Below are positions 36,431 to 45,284 of a DNA stretch of 64,000 bases, piece after piece; positions within the stretch are counted from its first letter, which is position 1, and each line of letters starts with the position of its first letter. This stretch comes from Desulfopila aestuarii DSM 18488 (GTDB lineage: Bacteria; Desulfobacterota; Desulfobulbia; Desulfobulbales; Desulfocapsaceae). The stretch spans positions 62,001 through 126,000 of the forward strand of contig NZ_FRFE01000014.1 of the NCBI RefSeq assembly GCF_900143695.1, read 5' to 3'. Below the pieces are notes generated by a model. The model did no database searches. It was not told the origin of the DNA and saw nothing but the letters and a program-made list of their open reading frames with translations. The position numbers were made by a program, and so were the translations under genes.

Positions 36431-38317
36431 TTATGCTAGTTCATCAAAGCGGCAGGTCAGCAACAGATCGCCATCTTCCAGCTTTTTCTGTACCTTATAC
36501 GGTAGAGTCTGAAACAACTTGATCATCCCCTGATTACCAGGTGAGGTGAAGGCCATCAGCCCGGCCAGACCATTTTCACGCGCTGCATCGGCCAGTTTTT
36601 TGAGGAGCAGTTTGCCAAGCCCCTTGCCCTGCATTTCCTCACTCACCGAAAACGCCACTTCCGCAATGTTTGAACCTCTAAGTCGCATCATCTCAGCAAC
36701 ACCAACAATCTTGCCAAAGCCAAATTCACCTGAAACAGCCACCAGGCTGAGTGCATTCACATAGTCGGTCTGGGATCTGACTTCGACATCTGTTCTGGTG
36801 AAGTGACTCTTCTGACAGAAGAAGCGGGACAGCACATCCTCCTTAGGCAGTGTGTAATAGTGTTCCTGAATACGCCGTTCATCCACGGGTTTCGACGGCC
36901 GAATGGTGATCCTTTCGTCTCTTATCTCGATAACCTCTTCCAGCTTCACCGGATAGATGGCTTTCACTGCTTCACCAAGGTTTCGTTCGGAACCGATTAA
37001 GCCCAGCTCCTTGGAGGACTGGAACAGCTCTTCACGAAAATCGGGATGGGCAATCGAAATCATGGCAATTACCCGCTCCTGCAGGCTCTTGCCAAACAGA
37101 TTGACGATACCGTATTCCGAGGCAACGAAATGCACATCACCGCGAGGCACAACCACCACATCATCCACCAGATTGGGAACGATGTTTGAACGTCGTACAC
37201 CATCCGGCCCTTTGGAAGTAGAACGGATCATCAGAATCGACTTCCCGCCTGGCGATCGGTGAGCGCCACGCACAAAGTCGGGAATTCCAGAAATACCGGC
37301 AAACCGTGAACTGGCGGACGCCTCGGCAGACATCTGGCCGGTGAGATCAATGGTGTGGGCGACATTGAGCGAAACCATCCGGTTATGGCGCGAGATGACG
37401 AAGGGGTCATTGACATAGTCGGAGGGGTGAAAATCCACCGCTGGATTGTCGTTGAGAAACTCATAGAGATCCCTGCTGCCCACGGCCATGGAAGAGACCA
37501 TCTTCCCTTCGTTAAACCCCTTGCGCTGGTTGGTAATATTACCGCGAGCGTAGAGGTGCATGATATCATCGGTCAGAAACTGGGAGTGAACGCCGAGGTC
37601 GTTCTTGTTGGAAAGCGCCTGCAAGGTAGCCTGACTGGCGGCATCAAGTCCGATCTGCAGGGTTGAACCGTCTTCAATAACCCTGGCAATATGCTTACCG
37701 ATAAACTGCTCTACGCCAGACGGCGCATTTTTATAGGGTACGGACAAAATATCCTCTTCGTACTCGACAAAGAGATCGACATAATTGACATGGATAAAGC
37801 TCTGTCCCATCACCCTTGGCATCCGCGGATTGACCTGAGCGATAACGAATTCTGCCGAGCGAGCAGCGGCAAGAGTGACATCAACAGATATGCCAAGACT
37901 CATCCAGCCAAAATCATCCGGCGGCGACACCTGGATCAGTGCCACATTGAGCGGCAGCTTCCTGGTAGTAAAGAGAGATGGCACATCAGACATGTTCATC
38001 GGGGTGATAAACCGCTTGTGCTTGGCAATCGCCTCGGTCTTGGTTGAACCAAGATAAATGGAACGGATGTTCAGGCTGGCATCACGAGTTCGATCGGCAA
38101 TGGCAGCAAACGACATGGTTTCCTGCGTTAAAAGACGCAATATCTCAAGGCCGCTAAAGCTATCTGCTCTTGCGGTAAGGGCTCGCACCAGCTCCTGGGG
38201 TTCGCCGCAGCCTGAGCCGATAAAGACCCGCTGTCCTGACCGAATTTTTGCAGCCGCTTCTTTGGCGCTGACCGTTTTCTCTACATAGCTGTCCGCCCAA
38301 TGCTGGGTAGTTGGCAT
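36431..38317 (-). CDS. Acetyl-CoA hydrolase/CoA-transferase fused to a GNAT acetyltransferase domain
   Basis: A 628-residue fusion. Residues ~1-460 are a family I CoA-transferase of the acetyl-CoA hydrolase/4-hydroxybutyrate CoA-transferase group, with VFIGSGCGEPQ near the start and the candidate active-site glutamate in FVASEYGIVNLFGKS. Residues ~480-628 are a GNAT domain with the acetyl-CoA loop EEMQGKGLGKLLLKKL. The transferase half could activate short-chain acids using acetyl-CoA. The GNAT half may acetylate a protein, perhaps an acyl-CoA enzyme; its target is unknown. It heads a three-gene minus-strand cluster. Confidence 0.88.
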   Translation of the reverse strand: MPTTQHWADSYVEKTVSAKEAAAKIRSGQRVFIGSGCGEPQELVRALTARADSFSGLEILRLLTQETMSFAAIADRTRDASLNIRSIYLGSTKTEAIAKHKRFITPMNMSDVPSLFTTRKLPLNVALIQVSPPDDFGWMSLGISVDVTLAAARSAEFVIAQVNPRMPRVMGQSFIHVNYVDLFVEYEEDILSVPYKNAPSGVEQFIGKHIARVIEDGSTLQIGLDAASQATLQALSNKNDLGVHSQFLTDDIMHLYARGNITNQRKGFNEGKMVSSMAVGSRDLYEFLNDNPAVDFHPSDYVNDPFVISRHNRMVSLNVAHTIDLTGQMSAEASASSRFAGISGIPDFVRGAHRSPGGKSILMIRSTSKGPDGVRRSNIVPNLVDDVVVVPRGDVHFVASEYGIVNLFGKSLQERVIAMISIAHPDFREELFQSSKELGLIGSERNLGEAVKAIYPVKLEEVIEIRDERITIRPSKPVDERRIQEHYYTLPKEDVLSRFFCQKSHFTRTDVEVRSQTDYVNALSLVAVSGEFGFGKIVGVAEMMRLRGSNIAEVAFSVSEEMQGKGLGKLLLKKLADAARENGLAGLMAFTSPGNQGMIKLFQTLPYKVQKKLEDGDLLLTCRFDELA

Positions 38318-38514
38318 AACCTGTTCCTTTTATCCCACCGGCAACGACCGGCTCATTTTCACGTAGACTATCTGTCCCTGGCCTGCAGCTACCTGCCTCT
38401 GGCAACAAAAATTCATGTCGACAGGCAGATACGATATAGCAATTCCTTTCATCTTAGTGCAGTAGCAGCCCCAGCACAACACAATTTCAGTCGACGGAGA
38501 GAGATATCAACGGC

Positions 38515-39189
38515 TTATACCTTGAGATCTTCCCGGGCTTCATTCGCCGCTTCAACTTCGAAATCGCCGTTTATCGTCTCCAGTAGTCCTTGATAATGGT
38601 ATTTGAAAGTTGTCATAATCTCCGCAAGCGGCAGGTCGTCAAAAGAACCTCGCTGGTGCAGATATTCCATAAAACGATTGCCCGCCTTATCAAAGGAATG
38701 AAAAATCGAATCATGCACCCCATCGAAATCAAGTGGCTCGAGTCCCAGTTTTTCACACAAGCTGCGATTGAAAGCAGGTGTAGCCTTGACCCAACGACCT
38801 TCAAGAAAAATCTCGGTATAGCCATGCCAATAGAAGACATCGGTCTGCATTTGCCTACGCAGCCGCTCTGTGGACATGTGATTTTTTACATCACCAAAAC
38901 CGAGGCGTGCAGGAATATTACATGCGCGGCAACAAGCAGCGAGCAGCACGGCTTTCGGCACACACCAACCATAACGGTTTTTCAATGTGGTGCTGGCCTT
39001 CATACCTTCTTGGGATAGGTCAAGCCGATACGGATCATACCGTATTTCATCGCGCACACTATGATACAACGCCACAGCCTTTTCCAGTTCACTCATATCC
39101 TCACCCACGTAACGGGCAACAAATTTCCCAACAATCGGATGATGCCAATCAAGCGAGGGCGTTGCCACCAGACAAATAGACATTTCCAT
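38515..39189 (-). CDS. Transglutaminase-like cysteine peptidase-fold protein
   Basis: A 224-residue soluble protein of the transglutaminase-like superfamily. The Cys lies in NRYGWCVPKAVLLAA, the His in YWHGYTEIFLEGRW and the third residue probably in DFDG. No signal peptide is present in the frame chosen (ATG at 39189, with AAGGA about 15 bases upstream; a second ATG is six bases on). Such domains act as peptidases or amidases; the substrate is unknown. Confidence 0.8.
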   Translation of the reverse strand: MEMSICLVATPSLDWHHPIVGKFVARYVGEDMSELEKAVALYHSVRDEIRYDPYRLDLSQEGMKASTTLKNRYGWCVPKAVLLAACCRACNIPARLGFGDVKNHMSTERLRRQMQTDVFYWHGYTEIFLEGRWVKATPAFNRSLCEKLGLEPLDFDGVHDSIFHSFDKAGNRFMEYLHQRGSFDDLPLAEIMTTFKYHYQGLLETINGDFEVEAANEAREDLKV

Positions 39190-39467
39190 GGGCGTTTTTA
39201 TCCTTTTCCTTCTTCTATCTTTATAGTGCAATACATTATATTTGTTAAAATATTTGCCGATATAGCAGACCAAAAGAAACAGTGAGCAAAATATATTTTT
39301 TTCGGCCCTTCCATATCCTGCTCATCTTCCTATACTATAGAATAGTTGACTACCTCTTTAATGCATGATCCATGTATTTTCCGTACTCTAAGCTAAAACC
39401 CGGATTTTTATTTTTGTCTAGCCATGTAATTCACCGGGTTCAATCTCAACAATTGGAGGACATTGAT

Positions 39468-39689
39468 ATGGTGTATACAGGAAAAAAACAACTGACGGCT
39501 CTTGGTCTCGCCATACTGCTTGGCTTCAGCCTCATGACTAGCGGTTGTGCAACCAAGTCGACAGCCCAATCGGATGAAGCCTTGAGCCGTGCCGAGGCTG
39601 CCGCCTCACGCGCCGAGGCTGCCGCCAACCGAGCTGAAGCTGCTGCAGAAAAAGCCGAGCGTATTTTTGAGAAAAAGATGAAAAAATAG
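39468..39689 (+). CDS. Small alanine-zipper (Lpp-like) outer membrane lipoprotein
   Basis: A 73-residue protein with a basic N-terminus, hydrophobic signal and lipobox MTSGC (Cys27). The mature 47 residues are four heptads in Ala/Glu/Arg register (RAEAAAS, RAEAAAN, RAEAAAE, KAERIFE). The protein ends in KKMKK, with a free C-terminal lysine as in Braun lipoprotein. TTGGAGGA lies seven bases before the ATG. It probably trimerises in the periplasm. The next gene is an L,D-transpeptidase, the enzyme class that attaches Lpp to peptidoglycan. Confidence 0.85.
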   Translation: MVYTGKKQLTALGLAILLGFSLMTSGCATKSTAQSDEALSRAEAAASRAEAAANRAEAAAEKAERIFEKKMKK

Positions 39690-39707
39690 CAGAGCAGCAA
39701 AAGAACA

Positions 39708-39730
39708 CGCGGCACCATACAGGTGCCGCG
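39708..39730 (+). terminator. Hairpin after the lipoprotein gene
   Basis: A perfect 9-bp stem CGCGGCACC/GGTGCCGCG with a five-base loop, 19 bases after the stop codon. There is no T tract after it, so it may be a partial terminator or an mRNA-stabilising hairpin that keeps the small lipoprotein message abundant. Confidence 0.55.
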
Positions 39731-39856
39731 AGAACTCTACCGTTAGCTCCTCGGAGAATGTCGATCAATTTTTTTTTCATTACATCCATGCTGAGATCCT
39801 TTCTACAACACCTGCCCGATAACCCCATTCCCAAAGCTCCACAGATCCGACAGGAA

Positions 39857-41134
39857 ATGACAAAGTTTTTTCCAAAACAAACCCTGACGCCTTGCTGCCT
39901 TATATTCCTTTTCTTTCTGTCCTTTGCTATCTTTGACCTGACGCCCGCCATTGGTGCTTACCAGGAAGGAAGAGGAAACGGTGAAATTATTGTGGTTTCA
40001 ACAATTGCCTCTACCGTGGCAGTTGAAATTCTTCTGGATGACAGGCCGCACATTGTCGGTGGCAGACTGGCCCAGGACGCCATTCTGCTAAGAGCCGGGA
40101 AAAAATGCGATCTGGAAGATTTTGAGGTCGGTGAAATTGTAAAAATTGCCTGGCACACGGTCGATAATCGAAAAGAGATCGTTACCATCATTTCCGACAC
40201 GCCTCCAGCTCCTCCCACCCAGCCGGTAATCGTCCACAAAGATATCGATACCGCTCCTACAGTACCTGGTCCAGAGCCAAACAACCGTGTCGCCCCACCC
40301 GAAAGACTGGCAAATACAACAGCAATGATTGGCCAGCCCCAGCATCATGTTGTAAGCACGGAAGACACACTGCTTGATATTGCCCGCCAGTACAATCTTG
40401 GATACAACGAGATTGCCGACATGTACCCCGACCTCGACCCATGGCTGCCGCCGGTGGGAAGAAGATTATTACTGCCCACCGCCCGCCTGCTGCCCGATGG
40501 CGATAAAAAAGGTATTGTTATCAACGTTCCGGAAATGCGCCTCTACTATTTCAGTAAAACAAAAGAGGCCACGCACGTTATTACTCACCCGGTGGGGATT
40601 GGCGACACCGATTTCCAGACCGAACCCGGCAACTATGTCGTCGGCAACAAGGCCATAAATCCCACCTGGTACATTCCGCCATCCCTCCGGGCAAAATACC
40701 AGGTCAAAAGTGTTCCGCCCGGTCCGGATAATCCTTTAGGAAAATACTGGCTGGGCCTCAAAAACACCAATTACGGCATCCATGGCAGCGATATACCCTG
40801 GTCGATCGGCAGAAAGGTCACCCATGGTTGCATCCGGATGTATCCTGAGGACATCTCCACATTTTTCAATATCATTGGCGTCGGCACAACTGTGCAAATC
40901 GTCTATGAACCGGTGAAGATTGGAAGAGTCGGCAACGACATTTACCTTGAGGTGCATAAAGATATTTATAACATGTTTCCCGATCTTAGCGCCTATGCAC
41001 GAGAGAAACTCATCGAAAAAGGCTACTGGATGAATGTGGACAGGAAACGCTTTACCAACGCAATCCAACAGAAAAGAGGCATTCCTGAAAACATCTCCTA
41101 CGGAGCCAGGTTGACGGCAAATGCCAGTTATTAG
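39857..41134 (+). CDS. L,D-transpeptidase (YkuD domain) with LysM module
   Basis: A 425-residue periplasmic enzyme that crosslinks peptidoglycan or attaches lipoproteins to it. A signal segment (CCLIFLFFLSFAIFDL) is followed by a proline-rich region, a LysM module (HHVVSTEDTLLDIARQYNLG ... LLLPT), and a YkuD domain with the catalytic motif HGSDIPWSIG...THGCIRM (His and Cys). A C-terminal extension follows. The architecture is that of ErfK/YbiS. The start is uncertain: ATG at 39758, 39788 or 39857. I chose the last because the signal peptide follows directly. Confidence 0.88.
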   Translation: MTKFFPKQTLTPCCLIFLFFLSFAIFDLTPAIGAYQEGRGNGEIIVVSTIASTVAVEILLDDRPHIVGGRLAQDAILLRAGKKCDLEDFEVGEIVKIAWHTVDNRKEIVTIISDTPPAPPTQPVIVHKDIDTAPTVPGPEPNNRVAPPERLANTTAMIGQPQHHVVSTEDTLLDIARQYNLGYNEIADMYPDLDPWLPPVGRRLLLPTARLLPDGDKKGIVINVPEMRLYYFSKTKEATHVITHPVGIGDTDFQTEPGNYVVGNKAINPTWYIPPSLRAKYQVKSVPPGPDNPLGKYWLGLKNTNYGIHGSDIPWSIGRKVTHGCIRMYPEDISTFFNIIGVGTTVQIVYEPVKIGRVGNDIYLEVHKDIYNMFPDLSAYAREKLIEKGYWMNVDRKRFTNAIQQKRGIPENISYGARLTANASY

Positions 41135-41215
41135 AATTCACCGTCAAGGCTCTTTTCTTTCTCAGCAGAATCGTTCCTGCCATGTGGAAAGTCCAGTTGC
41201 ACAACACCCACCCTA

Positions 41216-42373
41216 TCAGGAGAATTCGCGCAGAATCTCCCTGGAGATAATCAGTCGCTGGATTTCACTGGTCCCTTCATAGATGGTGGTGATGCGGGCA
41301 TCACGGGTATAGCGTTCAATGGGGTATTCGGCTGTATACCCGTAACCGCCCAGGATCTGCATCGCCTCATAGCAGGCCTTATTGGCACTCTCACTGGCGA
41401 AAACCTTGGCCATTGAAGCCTCTTTGGCGAAATGCCGCCCCTGCTCCTTTTTGTAGGCCGCGTTCATAAGCAGCAGTCGACTTGCCTCAAGATTGGTGTA
41501 CATATCGGCAATTTTCCACTGAATCGCCTCAAACTCGCAGATTTTTTTTCCAAACTGCGCCCGATCCAGCGAATATCTGGTAGCCGCATCCATGGCGGCA
41601 AGCCCTACGCCCAGCGCCAGCGAACCGATTCCGATCCGGCCGCCGGCAAGCTCAGTCACCGCCACCCTGAAACCGTCATTGAGCTCTCCCATCAGGCTAT
41701 CTGCTGGAATTCTGCAGTTCTGAAAAAGGATTTCATTAGTGGCCGAGGCGTGCTGCCCCATCTTTTCTTCTTTTTTGCCGACCACCAGCCCCTCGGTGCC
41801 GGCTTCCACCAGAAAGGTGCTGATCCCCTTGCCCTTCGGAGCTTTCGGGTCGGTAACGGCCCAAACCACGAAAACCCCGGCACAGGAACCGCTGGTAATG
41901 AACATCTTGGTGCCGTTTAAGACCCAGTGGTCGCCGTCACGAACTGCGGTGGTTGTCATGCCGGCCGGATCGGAACCAGCACCCGCCTCGGTGAGAGCAA
42001 AGGCACCCGCTACGAATTCACCACTGCAGATTTTGGGGATATATTTCTTTTTCTGTTCTTCACTGCCCAGAGCCTGGACGACTTCGTTGACCATGTTGTT
42101 AACCGACACCGTCACCGCCGTCGAGGCACAGGCCCGGGCGATCTCGGTCATGGCCACACTAAAGGCGATTACCCCAGCTTCGGAGCCACCGTACTCATCT
42201 TTGATATTTAACCCCATCATGCCAAGTTCGGCCAGTTTCTTCAGGTTCTCATAGAAGGTTTCCTGGCTGCCACCTTTGTCAAGCTCAGCCGCCACGGGAG
42301 CAAGTTCTGCCTGGGCAAATTCCCGAGTGGTTTCCTGAATCAACTTTTGTTCTTCTGTCAGCTCTAGATACAT
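41216..42373 (-). CDS. Acyl-CoA dehydrogenase (short-chain type)
   Basis: A 385-residue flavoenzyme that oxidises acyl-CoA to 2-enoyl-CoA and passes electrons to ETF. It starts with [21 protein letters not shown]/substrate loops AFALTEAGAGSDPAGM and FITSGS are present, and the catalytic glutamate lies in [12 protein letters not shown] near the C-terminus. It is the last gene of the minus-strand beta-oxidation operon. Butyryl- or isobutyryl-CoA are the likely substrates. Confidence 0.92.
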   Translation of the reverse strand: MYLELTEEQKLIQETTREFAQAELAPVAAELDKGGSQETFYENLKKLAELGMMGLNIKDEYGGSEAGVIAFSVAMTEIARACASTAVTVSVNNMVNEVVQALGSEEQKKKYIPKICSGEFVAGAFALTEAGAGSDPAGMTTTAVRDGDHWVLNGTKMFITSGSCAGVFVVWAVTDPKAPKGKGISTFLVEAGTEGLVVGKKEEKMGQHASATNEILFQNCRIPADSLMGELNDGFRVAVTELAGGRIGIGSLALGVGLAAMDAATRYSLDRAQFGKKICEFEAIQWKIADMYTNLEASRLLLMNAAYKKEQGRHFAKEASMAKVFASESANKACYEAMQILGGYGYTAEYPIERYTRDARITTIYEGTSEIQRLIISREILREFS

Positions 42374-42403
42374 ATATCTCCCCTGCCTGTAACGGCTGGT
42401 TCT

Positions 42404-43189
42404 TTATTTCCCCTGAAAGTCGGCGGCCCGTTTTTCGAGAAAAGCCTGCATACCTTCCTTTTGATCTTTACTGGCGAAACACTGGCCGAACTGTATAGCC
42501 TCATAACTGTTGGCACGATCCAGATCCATCTCCACCCCTGTATTGACCGTCTTTTTACATAACCGGATGGCTATCGGGCCTTTGGAAGCGATCTTTTTGG
42601 CCATTTCCCGGCAGGTCGCCATCAGCTGATCGGCCGGAACCACCCGATTTACCAAACCGATACGCAGTGCTTCCGCTGCATCGATAATATCACCGGTATA
42701 AAGCAGTTCAGAAGCCAGACCCTTGCCAATCAATCGTGGCAGTCGCTGGGTACCGCCAAAACCTGGAATGACCCCGAGATTAACCTCGGGCTGCCCGAAT
42801 TTGGCATTTTCCGAGGCAATCCTGATATCGCATGCCAGGGACAGTTCACAACCGCCGCCTAAAGCAAAACCATTTACCGCAGCAATGACCGGTTGGGGCA
42901 GCTTTTCGATTGCTGTCATCACGGTGTGGCCAAGCCCGGCAAAGTCTGCAGCCGCCATAGCGTCGAGTTCCTGCATATAGGCGATATCTGCACCGGCAAC
43001 AAAAGCCTTCTCTCCACCACCAGTCAGGACCACAGCTGTGATCTCCCTTGCCTTCTCCAGGAGACCGAAACAGTAAAGCAACTCCTGTAGGGTCTCATAG
43101 TTGAGGGCATTCAAGGCCTTTGGCCGGTCGATAGTTATTTGAGCTATCGCCCCATCTTTTTCGAAGCGGACGTTTTTCAATTCGGTCAT
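42404..43189 (-). CDS. Enoyl-CoA hydratase (crotonase)
   Basis: A 261-residue crotonase-fold enzyme that hydrates crotonyl-CoA to 3-hydroxybutyryl-CoA. Oxyanion-hole loops (GGEKAFVAGADI and NGFALGGGCELSLACD) and both catalytic glutamates (GGCE, and QPEVNLGVIPGFGGTQ) are present. It lies between DUF6125 and acyl-CoA dehydrogenase genes in the operon. Confidence 0.92.
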   Translation of the reverse strand: MTELKNVRFEKDGAIAQITIDRPKALNALNYETLQELLYCFGLLEKAREITAVVLTGGGEKAFVAGADIAYMQELDAMAAADFAGLGHTVMTAIEKLPQPVIAAVNGFALGGGCELSLACDIRIASENAKFGQPEVNLGVIPGFGGTQRLPRLIGKGLASELLYTGDIIDAAEALRIGLVNRVVPADQLMATCREMAKKIASKGPIAIRLCKKTVNTGVEMDLDRANSYEAIQFGQCFASKDQKEGMQAFLEKRAADFQGK

Positions 43190-43216
43190 ACTATTCTCCT
43201 AGTACAGGTATTTCTC

Positions 43217-43975
43217 TTACACGAGACGTTCGGAATCCATGGAAAAACGCCAGGCGCAATGCCATTCTTCAGGATGTTCGTCCGGCGGACAACCAATGCA
43301 CTCCGTCTGAATCCGGGCATCTATGGTCCTGGCGAAGTAGGTGTACTCCACCAATCCGGCAGATTTGCATGGATAATCGGCAAGCCCTTTGCGATTTCTT
43401 GCTTGCTGGACCCTACAGGCGTTCATCTGAAAAACAAAGCTGTTTTCTGTCTCTTCGCTGATCGACTGTTTATTAATGTTCGCATATACGCGAAACGCAA
43501 GGGCTCTTTTCAAGCCGTCCAACCCCGGCTTTCTGCCAAGATTCAGCTGATCCCGGATCATCTCCGCCTCAAATGGTGAGAAATGGGCCCAGCAAGAATC
43601 ATTGCAACGTTTGGCTTCATTCATTCCTTCGGCAAATTCAATTGACTGGAACCATACGCCGTCGTTGGCCAGCCAGTTTTTTGCCATCCGTACCCGCAGC
43701 TCCTGAAGCTTTTCCGGTCCCATCTCAAACAGGGTGGAGGGAATACCCTCAACAAGATCAAAACCTAAAAGCGGTGCGAGATGCCTCAGCTGCATTTCAC
43801 CGCTGATCCTGGCCGTTGCCTTTAACAGTTCCAACGCTTTTTCCTGTCCCATCTGGTGACATACCTCGTTATACCAGAGTGCGTGGTGGATGATCGTACG
43901 ATGAAACAGATCGACCACGTAGTGAGCAGTCTGCCGCTGGTCCAGATCTTCAACACTGTTGACGTTCTCGTACAT
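43217..43975 (-). CDS. DUF6125 family protein, conserved cysteine motif
   Basis: A 252-residue soluble protein of unknown function. Its C-terminal half carries spaced cysteines in MNACRVQQARNRKGL, DYPCKSAGLVEY and TECIGCPPDE, which look like a metal or Fe-S site, plus a WxCAWRF ending. The N-terminal half is helical and rich in His, resembling a four-helix bundle (HRTIIHHALWYNEV). It is placed within a beta-oxidation operon, 27 bases from the crotonase gene, so a role in fatty-acid oxidation or its redox handling is likely but unproven. Confidence 0.75.
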   Translation of the reverse strand: MYENVNSVEDLDQRQTAHYVVDLFHRTIIHHALWYNEVCHQMGQEKALELLKATARISGEMQLRHLAPLLGFDLVEGIPSTLFEMGPEKLQELRVRMAKNWLANDGVWFQSIEFAEGMNEAKRCNDSCWAHFSPFEAEMIRDQLNLGRKPGLDGLKRALAFRVYANINKQSISEETENSFVFQMNACRVQQARNRKGLADYPCKSAGLVEYTYFARTIDARIQTECIGCPPDEHPEEWHCAWRFSMDSERLV

Positions 43976-43998
43976 TGTCTTCTCCGTTAGGTATGTTT

Positions 43999-45198
43999 TT
44001 ATATAATTCGGATCGTGTTATCTAATGTGGTAAGTGATTCAAGCCCCTGCTCCGTAACCAGGTGGGTATTTTCAATGCCGACCACGCCTTTACCGGGAAA
44101 TATCGCTTTCGGTTCAAGGGCAATCACCATGCCGGCCGCCAACGGCAGGGTTTGTCCTTTGGCAATAAAGGGAAACTCGTCAAGTTCAAGCCCGACCCCA
44201 TGACCGGTGAAGCGGATCTTACGATCACCGACTCCCATAAAGTTCTCCCCATACCCCTTTTTCTCGGCAAGTGCGATCATCTGTTCATAGAGATCCCCGG
44301 TCAACACTCCTGGTACCGCAAGTTTTTTCACCTCTTCCTGAATTGCAAGCATCGCCTCGTGTGCCTGCATCAGCTCATCTGGCAGCTGGCCAAGAGAGAA
44401 TATCCTGGTATGGTCGGATAAATAGCCATTTAACGCAAAAACATAATCAACAAGAACAGGTTCATTACGTCCGATCTTCTTGTACCCTGCTCCCTGGCCG
44501 ATCATGCTGCTCACCCCTTCCCCTCCGGTAGGTGAGGCGAGATAACTCGGTACAGCTGCAGAGGAACCGGACATCAGGTGCCCGTAAAACATCTCACTGC
44601 CCCAAAGACGCATACGGACAATACCCTGATGCCCGAGACTTCGTGCATACGCCTCGATTTCCCCAGCCAGCTGTACCTCGGTCTTACCCTCTACAAGAAG
44701 TTCAGGAACACGCAAGGCGACTTGGTCCGACAAAGCACAGGCCTTTCGTATTCGATCAATTTCATAGGACGACTTTACTGCCCTGACCAGCCGAATCTCG
44801 GTGGAAACGTCGACAATTTTGGCATCCGCGAAAATCTTCTGATACTGAGAGAAGAGATTCACCGGCAACACATCAAGCTCCATACCGAGTACAGAAGGCA
44901 GCACCAGGCCCATCAGTTGGAGCTGGTCCGGGATCTTTTTCGGGCTCACCAACGGGATCACATCAACGAGCTGCGACTCCTGTTTCGCCCGTTCAAACTC
45001 CTTGAAGACCATCAGGAGCGCCTCTCCGGTATCGGGGACATAAAGCCAGCCCTGCTGAGACGTTCCCGAAAAATAATAGAGGTCCGTCTTCTGCACGATC
45101 AACGCCGCCTGTACCTCTTTTTGCCGCAACCTTTCCTGCAGCTGAGCTATGCGCACCTCAAGTTCAGCTGCGGGCGTTGCCGATAGGTCGTACGTCAT
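43999..45198 (-). CDS. M24 family aminopeptidase P-like protein
   Basis: A 399-residue protein with a creatinase-like N-terminal domain and a pita-bread M24 domain. Metal ligands appear intact: the Asp pair in VDYVFALNGYLSDHTR, His in FTGHGVGLE, and Glu in ALEPKAIF and GIENTHLV. It should cleave Xaa-Pro peptides or act on a related amide. The ATG at 45198 follows GAGGAG. Its place in the middle of a beta-oxidation operon is unusual; a non-peptide substrate is possible. Confidence 0.85.
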   Translation of the reverse strand: MTYDLSATPAAELEVRIAQLQERLRQKEVQAALIVQKTDLYYFSGTSQQGWLYVPDTGEALLMVFKEFERAKQESQLVDVIPLVSPKKIPDQLQLMGLVLPSVLGMELDVLPVNLFSQYQKIFADAKIVDVSTEIRLVRAVKSSYEIDRIRKACALSDQVALRVPELLVEGKTEVQLAGEIEAYARSLGHQGIVRMRLWGSEMFYGHLMSGSSAAVPSYLASPTGGEGVSSMIGQGAGYKKIGRNEPVLVDYVFALNGYLSDHTRIFSLGQLPDELMQAHEAMLAIQEEVKKLAVPGVLTGDLYEQMIALAEKKGYGENFMGVGDRKIRFTGHGVGLELDEFPFIAKGQTLPLAAGMVIALEPKAIFPGKGVVGIENTHLVTEQGLESLTTLDNTIRII

Positions 45199-45284
45199 TT
45201 GCTGTGTCTCCTCGTTGAGATGCCAAGGCATGATACTTCATTGCCCACATCGAGAAACTTCAGGCTACGTTGAAGGATAGTTTT

